Source: Marisediminitalea alba
GTDB taxonomy: Bacteria > Pseudomonadota > Gammaproteobacteria > Enterobacterales > Alteromonadaceae
Reading direction: 5' to 3'
NCBI RefSeq assembly: GCF_002993365.1
Contig: NZ_PVNP01000200.1
Location: 1 to 44,699 of the forward strand
Length of the DNA stretch: 44,699 nt
The notes below the pieces were generated by a model that did not search any database, was not told the origin of the DNA, and saw only the letters and a program-made list of their open reading frames with translations. The translations under genes and the position numbers were made by a program. Shown here one piece after another: positions 1 to 7,488 of this stretch. How positions within the stretch are numbered: position 1 is the first letter of the stretch; each line of letters starts with the position of its first letter.

Positions 1-213
1 TCACTGGTTGCTATCTTATTGGGTATGGTAGTCGTCTCTTCGAATAAACATCGGCGCTTCCAAGCTAATACCGACACCAGAAGCGTGCTGTCATTCCACT
101 ATCTCGGTCTGAGAGCTATTGCTTGCCGAATAAGATTCACTATGCGACAGTGGAAAGCTGCACTCAAATGGTACAGCTCCATAGTTGACGCTGCCTGGGC
201 CGCAGGCACATGA
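1..213 (+). CDS. 3' end of a possible IS4-type transposase (partial)
   Basis: An open frame enters from the left window edge and stops at 211-213, leaving about 70 residues; the first internal ATG is at 19. The visible part has a hydrophobic start, an LSFHYLG stretch near the middle and a basic Trp-rich tail. This is reminiscent of the C-terminal tail of IS4-group transposases, but there is no DDE motif in view, so the assignment is weak. It could equally be the end of another gene or a non-coding frame. No ribosome binding site precedes the internal ATG, which argues against a free-standing 64-residue protein. Confidence 0.3.
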   Translation, partial: SLVAILLGMVVVSSNKHRRFQANTDTRSVLSFHYLGLRAIACRIRFTMRQWKAALKWYSSIVDAAWAAGT

Positions 214-237
214 AATTAAATTCGTGGGGATCCCTCA

Positions 238-310
238 GGGTCAGAGTACATGAATCAGTTGATTCATGTACTCTGACCCCTTGAAGACCCTCTGACCCCT
301 TGAAGACCCT
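238..310. repeat. GGGGTCAGAGTA-type inverted repeat, left copy
   Basis: Positions 238-257 and 260-279 form a perfect 20-bp inverted repeat with a 2-base loop. Its right arm ends in ACTCTGACCCC and is followed by two copies of a TTGAAGACCC tail (281-310). The same ACTCTGACCCCTTGAAGACC string recurs at 1691-1710, on the other side of the next gene. Sequences of this GGGGTCAGAGTA type are common beside REP-associated (Y1) transposase genes in gammaproteobacteria, from memory; no such transposase lies in this window. The rest of 214-434 holds only the AT-rich upstream region of the next gene. Confidence 0.75.
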
Positions 311-434
311 TTGATTTGCCTTGATTTCTTTTCTTTTTGAGTTTCCTCATTTTACCTATTGCAATAATTCTTTCTCTTTTCTACACTCGCTTTAGAGTAC
401 TCGCTAACTCAATCCCATTTATACGGAGCATAAC

Positions 435-1568
435 ATGGGCTTACAGAAACGATTAGCGTACTTTCTGCTAATTATTCCTTCGTTTATTCTCCCCGTATCA
501 GCAGAGGTCACCGAGACTTTTGTTTGTCAGAGTTGCTCGGAATCTCAAGCTCGAGATTTAGCGACAACTAAGTTTGACCAGCCCTCATGTCAGTTTGGTG
601 ACCTAGGAGGAGGACCTGCGGTAATAGATGAGACGCCAATGTATTGTGATGTTACCAATAAAGACGTCATTATCATTGATCCACAAAATAAAACTACCAG
701 GAAGTATAGAGTTACAGCGTCTTATCCACAGCAATACATAATTCAAATTAATTCAACACCTGTCGGTGTTTCTTCTGATGAACTGTCGGCGGCTGAAATA
801 TTTTATAATTTTTACGATGACGTCCTCATAGCAACTAGCGGGGGAAACCTGGAAGTTAGTTACGAAGATTTCTTATCTGTGCAAGGCATTAGTGTGCCTG
901 GTAATTCAGTGTTGACCGGGAATAACTCTGATCCGGCCTCCTGTGCCGCAGTGAGTCAATATATGAAAAATCGAATCACGCAATCAGATACTCAGGATTT
1001 TGTAAGAAGGGAGCTGGCCGAACATTTAAATGGCGTGAATGTAAATGATATTGGCGAAGATGAGGATCTTACTGGCTTAAATGTGCAATTAGGCAGGAAC
1101 ACTGTGGCGTTGGGAGTTACCTGGGAATCAACACAAATACCCCTTATAGCGACCTTAGGGGATGACGATAATCGATTGGTATTTGATCTAAGTTTTAAAG
1201 GGACTTTGGAACTGGGAGATGTGTCGCAAGTTCATATCGGTCTTAAATTAGATAGACATTTATCCAGGATTGATGGTTTAAGCTTTCAGAATGCCTTCCC
1301 TGATGGGGTTAATAACGAGGCTTATAACACCACAACTGCTGATCATCAATGCTTAAGGGATTTAGTCCAGGAGATTGCTGAACAATTCTCTTGGGGAGTG
1401 TATATCGGGGACGGTATGGAATCTTCCAATGAGGTGACCAGAAGTACGAGGAACGGCTCGTCCTTTTGCGTAAGAAATGTGAGTTACAAAACCTGTTCTT
1501 CTGACGAAGATGCAGTAACCTGCACTAGTTCAACGTATTCATTTCCAGTAGCCTGCCCAGTAAATTAA
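435..1568 (+). CDS. Secreted protein of unknown function
   Basis: This 377-residue protein begins with a clear signal peptide (basic start, hydrophobic core at about residues 8-20, cleavage likely after VSA at residue 23), so it is exported. The mature part is Cys-rich: a CQSC pair just after the signal, then scattered cysteines and a C-terminal cluster, suggesting disulfide bonds outside the cytoplasm. I recognise no family or catalytic motif. A GGAG ribosome binding site lies at 425-428, a good distance from the ATG. The gene stands alone between two GGGGTCAGAGTA repeats, ends in a hairpin terminator and looks more AT-rich by eye than the genes that follow, all compatible with a horizontally acquired cassette. 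Function unknown. Confidence 0.8.
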   Translation: MGLQKRLAYFLLIIPSFILPVSAEVTETFVCQSCSESQARDLATTKFDQPSCQFGDLGGGPAVIDETPMYCDVTNKDVIIIDPQNKTTRKYRVTASYPQQYIIQINSTPVGVSSDELSAAEIFYNFYDDVLIATSGGNLEVSYEDFLSVQGISVPGNSVLTGNNSDPASCAAVSQYMKNRITQSDTQDFVRRELAEHLNGVNVNDIGEDEDLTGLNVQLGRNTVALGVTWESTQIPLIATLGDDDNRLVFDLSFKGTLELGDVSQVHIGLKLDRHLSRIDGLSFQNAFPDGVNNEAYNTTTADHQCLRDLVQEIAEQFSWGVYIGDGMESSNEVTRSTRNGSSFCVRNVSYKTCSSDEDAVTCTSSTYSFPVACPVN

Positions 1569-1609
1569 CATCTAAATAGTGCTAACAGCTTATTCGTTAG
1601 CAGGATATG

Positions 1610-1634
1610 CCACCTCCTAACGAGGTGGTTTCTT
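1610..1634 (+). terminator. Hairpin terminator behind the secreted protein gene
   Basis: CCACCTC (1610-1616) pairs with GAGGTGG (1622-1628) around a 5-base loop and is followed by a short T-rich stretch. A second small hairpin, GCTAAC with GTTAGC, sits just upstream at 1581-1601. The hairpin resembles the two palindromes at 15773 and 16063, so it could be a mobile-element end rather than a dedicated terminator. Confidence 0.55.
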
Positions 1635-1727
1635 CAAGGGGTCTATTCAAGGGGTCAGAGTAACTTGAATTTAAGGGGTCAGATTAATTTACTCTGACCC
1701 CTTGAAGACCCCTTGAAGGCCCCTTAA
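1634..1727. repeat. GGGGTCAGAGTA-type repeat, right copy
   Basis: GGGGTCAGAGTAA at 1651-1663 pairs with TTACTCTGACCCC at 1689-1701. A second partial copy (GGGGTCAGATTAA) lies between them at 1675-1687, and several CAAGGGG/CCCCTTG words flank the structure. It shares its right-hand sequence with the element at 238-310, so the secreted-protein gene is bracketed by two members of one family. Confidence 0.7.
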
Positions 1728-1734
1728 ATTTTGG

Positions 1735-3663
1735 TTAGCGATCTACGGTGTACACCACCGAGCCCAGTGGCGGTAAAGTAAGCTGTATGCGGCCGGTTTC
1801 GCCATTGACCATCATCTTGTTCGCTGTTTGAGGTTGATTCAGGTGTTCTGTCAGAGCTACTTCACCCTGTGGTAATTGCCACTTTATCAGCAAATCCTTT
1901 GGCAAAGTGAGCTCAACAGTTACTGGTGTGGTGGCGTTAAAGTTGGCCGCAACAATCATGTTTTGGGTGTCTGTCCAGCGGGCAAAAGCCAGCTGGGATG
2001 AGGAGTAGTCACTGTCATTGGCCAGACTCGCTGCATGCAGGCTGTAATAATCACCTCTCATGGCAGGGTAGTCAGCCGAAATAGTAAGAACCCGGCGGTA
2101 AAAGTCTCGCAGTGCTCGTTCTTTTTCTGATAGTTGCCCGCCATCAAACGCCCCGTTATTCATCCAGCGCTGGTGGGCGGGTACACCGGCGTAATCAAAG
2201 ATGGTGGTGCGCGACGGTTTGCCAAACCCCATATTTTCGCTGCCGTCTTCGCCCACTTCCTGACCAAAGTACACCATGGTTGGTGAACGGCTGATTAGGG
2301 CTGATACCACCATCGCTGGTTTGCCCTTATCGGCATCCCCGGCAAATTCAGGAGCAGCGATACGCTGCTCATCATGATTTTCCAGAAAATGCAGCATATG
2401 ACGCTCGATATCCTGCATGTCCGCCTGAATAGAAACCAGATCTGCGGTATCGCCATGGCCCTGCATAATGGCTTTTAACGAGTCATAAAACGCCACTTTG
2501 TCGTAGAGATAGTCCATTTTGCCCAGGTGAAGGTAATCACGGTAAAGCTGAGGCTGATAAACTTCGGCCAGTAAAAAAGCGTCCGGGTTACGTACCTTTA
2601 TCGATGAATTTAAATAAGACCAAAACGCTACCGGTACCATCTCGGCCATGTCGTAGCGAAAGCCATCTACGCCCTTATCGAGCCAGTAATGGGTGATATC
2701 ACGGAATTTCCGCCAGGAATCAGGTACGTCTTTGTCCTGCCAGAAAGCAGCGTGGGCAGCAACGGATTGTAGCTCAAATCCTGCTGGCAAGGCCGGGAAG
2801 TCTTCACTGCCGTCGGGTTTAATACCGTAATTGACCTTAACGGTTTCATACCAGTCATTGGCATCGGGCCGGGCTGCCCGTGCGCCATTGCCCGTCCACT
2901 TGGCCGGATTTTCCTCAAACTTACCATCAGCCAGCGGGTGGGGCTGACCTCCAAGTGGTTGATAGCCGTTATCAGTGGCAGGCACCTGGAATGACTCGCC
3001 CACCACGTAATAGAAGTTATTGTCCCGGGCATAAGTCACTGCGGTATTGTCGTGAGCGCCAAAGTCACTTACCCCGGCAGGGCTCGATAACGACTCGTAG
3101 TTGCGTGCCACGTGATTAGGCACAATATCGATGATCACTTTCATGCCATGGGTGTGGGTGCGCGCAATAAGCGCCTCAAATTCTGCCAGGCGATTGGCCG
3201 GATCAACGGCCAGATCGGGGTTTACATTGTAATAGTCTTTTACCGCATAGGGTGAACCTGCGCGGCCTTTTACCACGTCCGGATCGTCGTGACTGATGCC
3301 ATAAGCGCTGTAATCATTGATCACCGCGTGGTGAGGTACGCCGGTATACCAGATATGGGTGGTGCCCAGCGCCTTAATGCCCTGCAAGGCTTTATCGGTA
3401 AAGTCTGCAAATTTGCCCACGCCATTTTCCTCCAGCGTGCCCCACGGCTTGTTAGTGGTATTTTTATTGCCGAATAAGCGGGTGAAGACCTGGTATACCA
3501 CGGGCTTACCGGCGGGTAGAGCGGCTTGTGGTTGCGGTTTTTGGTGGCTGGCAGACACGTTGTCCTCGGTACTGGTTGGGGATGGATTACACCCTAACAA
3601 TAACGCAGCCAGCACGCTCAGGAAAAGGCCGTGTCTGGCTGAGGTCGGAAAACTGTGTGACAT
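1735..3663 (-). CDS. GH13 alpha-amylase family lipoprotein
   Basis: A glycoside hydrolase family 13 enzyme that should hydrolyse alpha-glucan or maltodextrin. From the ATG at 3663 it has 642 residues and starts with a lipoprotein signal ending in LLLGC, so it is probably anchored to a membrane facing the periplasm or the cell surface. The four GH13 regions are visible: DIVPNH, GFRYDMAE with the likely nucleophile Asp338, LLAEVY with the likely acid/base Glu367, and LENHDE with Asp431. The frame extends upstream to a TTG at 3726 and ATGs at 3699 and 3687, but 3663 gives the most normal lipoprotein signal. The C-terminus forms a beta-rich domain typical of GH13. It stands alone; no maltose regulator or transporter is adjacent. 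Exact substrate not determinable. Confidence 0.9.
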   Translation of the reverse strand: MSHSFPTSARHGLFLSVLAALLLGCNPSPTSTEDNVSASHQKPQPQAALPAGKPVVYQVFTRLFGNKNTTNKPWGTLEENGVGKFADFTDKALQGIKALGTTHIWYTGVPHHAVINDYSAYGISHDDPDVVKGRAGSPYAVKDYYNVNPDLAVDPANRLAEFEALIARTHTHGMKVIIDIVPNHVARNYESLSSPAGVSDFGAHDNTAVTYARDNNFYYVVGESFQVPATDNGYQPLGGQPHPLADGKFEENPAKWTGNGARAARPDANDWYETVKVNYGIKPDGSEDFPALPAGFELQSVAAHAAFWQDKDVPDSWRKFRDITHYWLDKGVDGFRYDMAEMVPVAFWSYLNSSIKVRNPDAFLLAEVYQPQLYRDYLHLGKMDYLYDKVAFYDSLKAIMQGHGDTADLVSIQADMQDIERHMLHFLENHDEQRIAAPEFAGDADKGKPAMVVSALISRSPTMVYFGQEVGEDGSENMGFGKPSRTTIFDYAGVPAHQRWMNNGAFDGGQLSEKERALRDFYRRVLTISADYPAMRGDYYSLHAASLANDSDYSSSQLAFARWTDTQNMIVAANFNATTPVTVELTLPKDLLIKWQLPQGEVALTEHLNQPQTANKMMVNGETGRIQLTLPPLGSVVYTVDR

Positions 3664-3784
3664 GGGCAAGGCTCTCTCAATTGGCATTTCCCCAAGCATA
3701 GCCGCTGATTTACCGTAAAAACACAAACATACGTATTCAACGATGCAGGCTGGTTTTATGAGCCTGTGCCACCCGTTAAAATAG

Positions 3785-4528
3785 CTACCCCGGCAATAAT
3801 GCGGCGGCAGCCAGTAAGGTCATGCCAATCACCAGCCAGCGGTAGTGTTTTTCGTTGATCCGCTTTACCAGCCAGATCCCTAAATACACACCGGCAATGA
3901 TCAGCGGTAAGGCTATCAGATTTAAGGAAAAGCTCTGCCAGTTAATGGTTTCCCACACATATACGTGGAAGGGTACCTTAAAAATATTGATTACCAGGAA
4001 GAACCAGGCCGCAGTGCCAATAAACTCGTTTTTAGGCAGGCGCATACTTAGCAGGTAAACGGCCATTACTGAGCCGGCAAGGTTGCCCACCATAGTGGTA
4101 AAACCGCCAAGCACCCCAGCCAGAATGGCAAACCAGGTGTAATCCGGCACGGCGGATTTATTGCGCTCAAGCCACAACATCAGCCCCACACTGGCAAAAA
4201 TAATCACCGCCATAATCTGCATAAACAGCGCATCGTTAATGTGGTCGCCCAGCCAGGTACCAATTAAGACGCCCACAAATGCCGACGGAAAGAGCTTGAT
4301 AAGAAATTGCCAGTTAGCATGGCGGTGATAATGATGCACGGCGAATATGTCGGCCATTATCAGCATAGGCAGCATGACGCCGGAGGAGTGTTTACCGCCA
4401 AATAGCAAGGCAAGCAGCGGTACCGATAACAGTGTCAGGCCGTGGATCCCGGCTTTGGCCAGGCCTACCATAAAGCCAATAGCCAGCACCAACACTATGT
4501 CAAACCCAGTGAGCGATTCAAAAATCAA
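3785..4528 (-). CDS. TSUP-family (TauE/SafE) membrane permease
   Basis: A 247-residue, very hydrophobic protein with about eight membrane segments. It has the layout of the TSUP (sulfite exporter TauE/SafE) family: two repeats with glycine-rich helices, here FMVGLAKAGIHG near residue 20 and GVLGGFTTMVGNLAG near residue 140. Family members move sulfite, sulfonates or other small anions across the inner membrane; the substrate here cannot be told. The start is a TTG at 4528 with AGGA about ten bases upstream; the next in-frame ATG would delete the first membrane helix. It has its own space between the amylase and the HD-GYP gene, all on the minus strand, and no sulfur genes nearby. Confidence 0.8.
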   Translation of the reverse strand: MIFESLTGFDIVLVLAIGFMVGLAKAGIHGLTLLSVPLLALLFGGKHSSGVMLPMLIMADIFAVHHYHRHANWQFLIKLFPSAFVGVLIGTWLGDHINDALFMQIMAVIIFASVGLMLWLERNKSAVPDYTWFAILAGVLGGFTTMVGNLAGSVMAVYLLSMRLPKNEFIGTAAWFFLVINIFKVPFHVYVWETINWQSFSLNLIALPLIIAGVYLGIWLVKRINEKHYRWLVIGMTLLAAAALLPG

Positions 4529-4560
4529 AACTAATTCATCCTAATTAGCAAGCAGACTTA

Positions 4561-4588
4561 TACCCGATACCTGAACCAGTATCGGGTA
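4561..4588 (-). terminator. Possible terminator hairpin behind the HD-GYP gene
   Basis: TACCCGATAC (4561-4570) and GTATCGGGTA (4579-4588) form a perfect 10-bp stem with an 8-base loop, between the stop of the HD-GYP gene and the TSUP start. No run of T follows on the minus strand, so it may be a weak terminator or an mRNA-stabilising stem. Confidence 0.4.
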
Positions 4589-4634
4589 AACTATTGAACC
4601 ACAAAGCAAACAGGGGATGAAAGCGCTTATATTG

Positions 4635-5777
4635 CTAATAGCCTGGATTACTGGCCGGCTCCTGGCTGTCACAATAGGTGGTAACAATATGCTGGGCTGC
4701 GTTTAACGAGTTAGCCAGCGCGGTAACGCAGTCGTCATCAATCTTGCCCTGCTCAACCATTTGATGTAGCTCGGTGAGCGAGTTTTCCACCGACCAGGAC
4801 TTTTTGTAAGGCCGTTTGTGGGTCAGGGCATCGAAGATATCGGCCACAGTAACTATCCGGGCTTCAATGGGCACCTGCTCACCCTTGAGCCCAAAAGGGT
4901 AGCCGGAACCGTCGAGATACTCATGATGAAAGGCAATAATATTGCGCATGATCCTGGCATCGTTAGCCTCAATCAGATTAAAATCCGCGAGGATGGAATC
5001 AATCATGTCTACGCCCTTTTGCACGTGGGTTTGCATAATCTGACGTTCGCTATCGGTTAGCCTGCCAGCCTTTAATAAAATGGCATCGGGAATGCCTATT
5101 TTGCCGATATCGTGGAGTGGCGAAAACAGGTAAATGTGCTCAATGTCTTCATCGGAGAGGCCAAAGTGAGCAGGTAAATTACGGGCAATCAGTTTACTCA
5201 GTTCCGCCATGCGGGTGAGGTGCATGCCGGTTTCAAAATCCCGCAGGTTAGCGATGCTGCGAATGGCCGATGCGGTGGCTACCAGTAAATGGGCAGCTGC
5301 CAGTTCGTTGGCAATAGCATCACAAATGCTGGCGCAGCGCATAATAAGGTCACGCTGGATGCTTGGGGTAAAGCTGTCTTTTTCAACGCTATCAATAAAC
5401 ACAAAGCCGAGAAACTGGTTCTGACGAATGATGGGGACGGTAAACGAACTCATATACCCCTGTTCAAGCAACCAGTCTGAATGTACCGAACCGCCGTGGA
5501 TCTCAGCGCTGATATCATCAATAACCCGGCTTTGCTGATGGTTGGCCAGGTGAAGTAAAGAGGGCGTATCGTGCAGCTTTACCTCGTACCCGGCAATAGC
5601 ATGACCCTGACGGGTGCTGTTAATAAAAGTTTTAAGCACATCTGTGGGTTTATCATAAATGGCGCAGGCCAGTCGGCAAATATGCGGATAGTCGGCTAAT
5701 AACGCTTCGTGAAATCCTTGTAGCTTGCCGGTAAGCGACTGGGAAGTAACAGAATGCAAGGGCTGAAATGAAGTCAA
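4635..5777 (-). CDS. GAF plus HD-GYP c-di-GMP phosphodiesterase
   Basis: A predicted cytoplasmic enzyme that degrades the second messenger cyclic di-GMP. The N-terminal ~170 residues look like a GAF sensor domain; the C-terminal half is an HD-GYP domain with the metal-binding LHDIGKIG motif (His222-Asp223), a downstream HHEYLDGSGYP with GYP at 292-294, and DIFDALTHKRPYK. All hallmark residues are present, so activity is expected. The only start giving the full frame is a TTG at 5777, with a weak ribosome binding site and no early ATG, so the exact N-terminus is uncertain. It is transcribed divergently from the Tat-exported PLP enzyme gene. Together with the diguanylate cyclase at 24164 it shows c-di-GMP signalling in this organism. 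Confidence 0.88.
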   Translation of the reverse strand: MTSFQPLHSVTSQSLTGKLQGFHEALLADYPHICRLACAIYDKPTDVLKTFINSTRQGHAIAGYEVKLHDTPSLLHLANHQQSRVIDDISAEIHGGSVHSDWLLEQGYMSSFTVPIIRQNQFLGFVFIDSVEKDSFTPSIQRDLIMRCASICDAIANELAAAHLLVATASAIRSIANLRDFETGMHLTRMAELSKLIARNLPAHFGLSDEDIEHIYLFSPLHDIGKIGIPDAILLKAGRLTDSERQIMQTHVQKGVDMIDSILADFNLIEANDARIMRNIIAFHHEYLDGSGYPFGLKGEQVPIEARIVTVADIFDALTHKRPYKKSWSVENSLTELHQMVEQGKIDDDCVTALANSLNAAQHIVTTYCDSQEPASNPGY

Positions 5778-5996
5778 TTGAGGATCTCTAAGTAAACATA
5801 CACCATCTAAAGTATAAAATTAGACCACAACAACGACTCCCACAAATTAAACCGCATTTTTGTTGGTTTTGTTATGTTGTAACATATCTCTAAGATTCGT
5901 TGTTTTATCTTAACCGGCTTTCAAGAGATTGTTTTCAAAACGTAATAGTGTAATCGTATAAAAAATACTAATCTACATTACTCTGGAGTCTCTTGC

Positions 5997-7295
5997 ATGT
6001 CTGCCCCTTTATTATCCCGGCGTAAACTTTTACAGCACTCTTTGTTGCTGTCTGGTTCTCTGGCGGCCACACGAGCCTTTGCCGATGGCTGGCCAGCCTT
6101 GCCACAATCCGATTTATCTGCTGTTGAGCTGGCGAAAGATGAAGCCTACTGGCGCTTGGTAAGCGCCTTTTATAAAAAGACCGATGGCATTGTTAATCTT
6201 GAGCATGGCTACTGGGGCAAGATGGCGTTGCCCGTGGAGCAGTCTTATATCGAACTGACCAAAATGGTGAATCATCAGTTGTCATTCTACGCGCGTAAAG
6301 ACTGGTACGGGGATTCAAAGGATTCGGTAAATGCTGTGGCAGAGTCACTGGCGGTCCCGCCAGAAGAAATTGCGCTCACCCGCAATGCCACCGAAGCCAT
6401 GCATAATCTGTTATTCCAGTATAAAGGCATAAAGCCTGGCGACAGTCTGATGTGGGCTGATATCGACTATCCCGCCTTTCAACGCACCATGGCGGCACTG
6501 GCAGAACAGCGCGGCGCCACAGGGGTAGAAATTAACTTGCCTGCGCAAGCCTCCAAACAGCAATTGCTTGAGGTATACCAGGACAAGATCCGCAGCACAG
6601 CCAACCTGAAACTAATGATCCTGACCCATGCTTCTAATCAACACGGGTTAATATTACCAGTGGCCGAAATCGCGGCTTTTGCTAAACAGCATGGCGTTGA
6701 TGTGATCTGCGACTGCGCTCAGTCATGGGGGCTAATCGACTTTACTCTGCCAGAACTGAATGTCGATTGGGCGGTGTTTAACCTGCACAAATGGATTGGT
6801 TCGCCAGTGGGCGTTGGTGCCTTATATATGCGTAAGGGTACGTTGGACAAAGTAGCTCCCTATCCTGGTGAAACCGATCCCGATAATACCCTGGTGCACA
6901 AACGGGTGCATATGGCCACGTCTAACTTTGCCGCCTTTCTTGCGGTACCAGATGCTATCCGTTTTCACAATAGGGTTGGTCCGGCGGCCAAAATGGCCCG
7001 CTTAAAATACTTGCGGGAGCGCTGGGTGAGCAAAGCACGCAACATGCCGCACATCGAAGTTCTGGGGGCTACCGATGATGCCAGTGCCAGCGGAATGGGC
7101 GGCTTTCGCCTTGCCGGGCAAACCAGCCGCGAGCAAGTTAATCAATTGCAGAAACGTCTGGAAAACGTATTCGGAGTGTTCACGGTTGGCCGTCACGATT
7201 TAGCCAGCGGCAGCTGTATCCGCGTTACACCTCAGGTATTTACCACATTAAAAGATATAGATGCGCTGGTTGATGCACTTGCCAGCCTGGCGTAA
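5997..7295 (+). CDS. Tat-exported PLP-dependent class V aminotransferase-like enzyme (PvdN-like)
   Basis: This 432-residue protein is a fold-type I PLP enzyme of the class V aminotransferase / isopenicillin N epimerase group. It begins with a twin-arginine signal (SRRKLLQ followed by a hydrophobic stretch ending in AFA near residue 29), so it should be folded with PLP and sent to the periplasm. The cofactor Lys is Lys265 in the FNLHKWIG motif; the DCAQSWG motif before it supplies the PLP-binding Asp. The best-known Tat-exported relative is PvdN, which modifies pyoverdine in the Pseudomonas periplasm. There is a GGAG ribosome binding site ahead of the ATG. The next gene, 193 bp downstream, is a TonB receptor with its own promoter, suggesting joint handling of an imported amine-bearing molecule. 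Substrate unknown. Confidence 0.85.
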   Translation: MSAPLLSRRKLLQHSLLLSGSLAATRAFADGWPALPQSDLSAVELAKDEAYWRLVSAFYKKTDGIVNLEHGYWGKMALPVEQSYIELTKMVNHQLSFYARKDWYGDSKDSVNAVAESLAVPPEEIALTRNATEAMHNLLFQYKGIKPGDSLMWADIDYPAFQRTMAALAEQRGATGVEINLPAQASKQQLLEVYQDKIRSTANLKLMILTHASNQHGLILPVAEIAAFAKQHGVDVICDCAQSWGLIDFTLPELNVDWAVFNLHKWIGSPVGVGALYMRKGTLDKVAPYPGETDPDNTLVHKRVHMATSNFAAFLAVPDAIRFHNRVGPAAKMARLKYLRERWVSKARNMPHIEVLGATDDASASGMGGFRLAGQTSREQVNQLQKRLENVFGVFTVGRHDLASGSCIRVTPQVFTTLKDIDALVDALASLA

Positions 7296-7389
7296 ACCGG
7301 GCCTTCAAAATAACGTTATATCGTAGGCTTTTTAAACCTGTGTGACTGTTACAAATAGATGAATTTTATATGTTTTTTTATTCATTTAA

Positions 7390-7443
7390 CTGTCAGGGAA
7401 TGGTCATGGAATTGTCATGGAATTGTCATTGAGTGAGTCTAAT
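7390..7443 (+). promoter_or_regulatory. Four-repeat PhoB-type operator with -10 box
   Basis: Four heptamers lie in exact 11-bp register: CTGTCAG at 7390, TGGTCAT at 7401, TTGTCAT at 7412 and TTGTCAT at 7423. They are separated each time by GGAA. This matches the Pho-box architecture (CTGTCAT-type heptamers with 4-bp spacers). A TCTAAT -10 hexamer follows at 7438-7443, eight bases after the last heptamer, with no good -35, as expected when PhoB replaces it. The TonB receptor ATG is at 7489. Confidence 0.8.
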
Positions 7444-7488
7444 CTGGCGCGCCAAATATCCCTATAAAATCACACAGGAAACACAACC

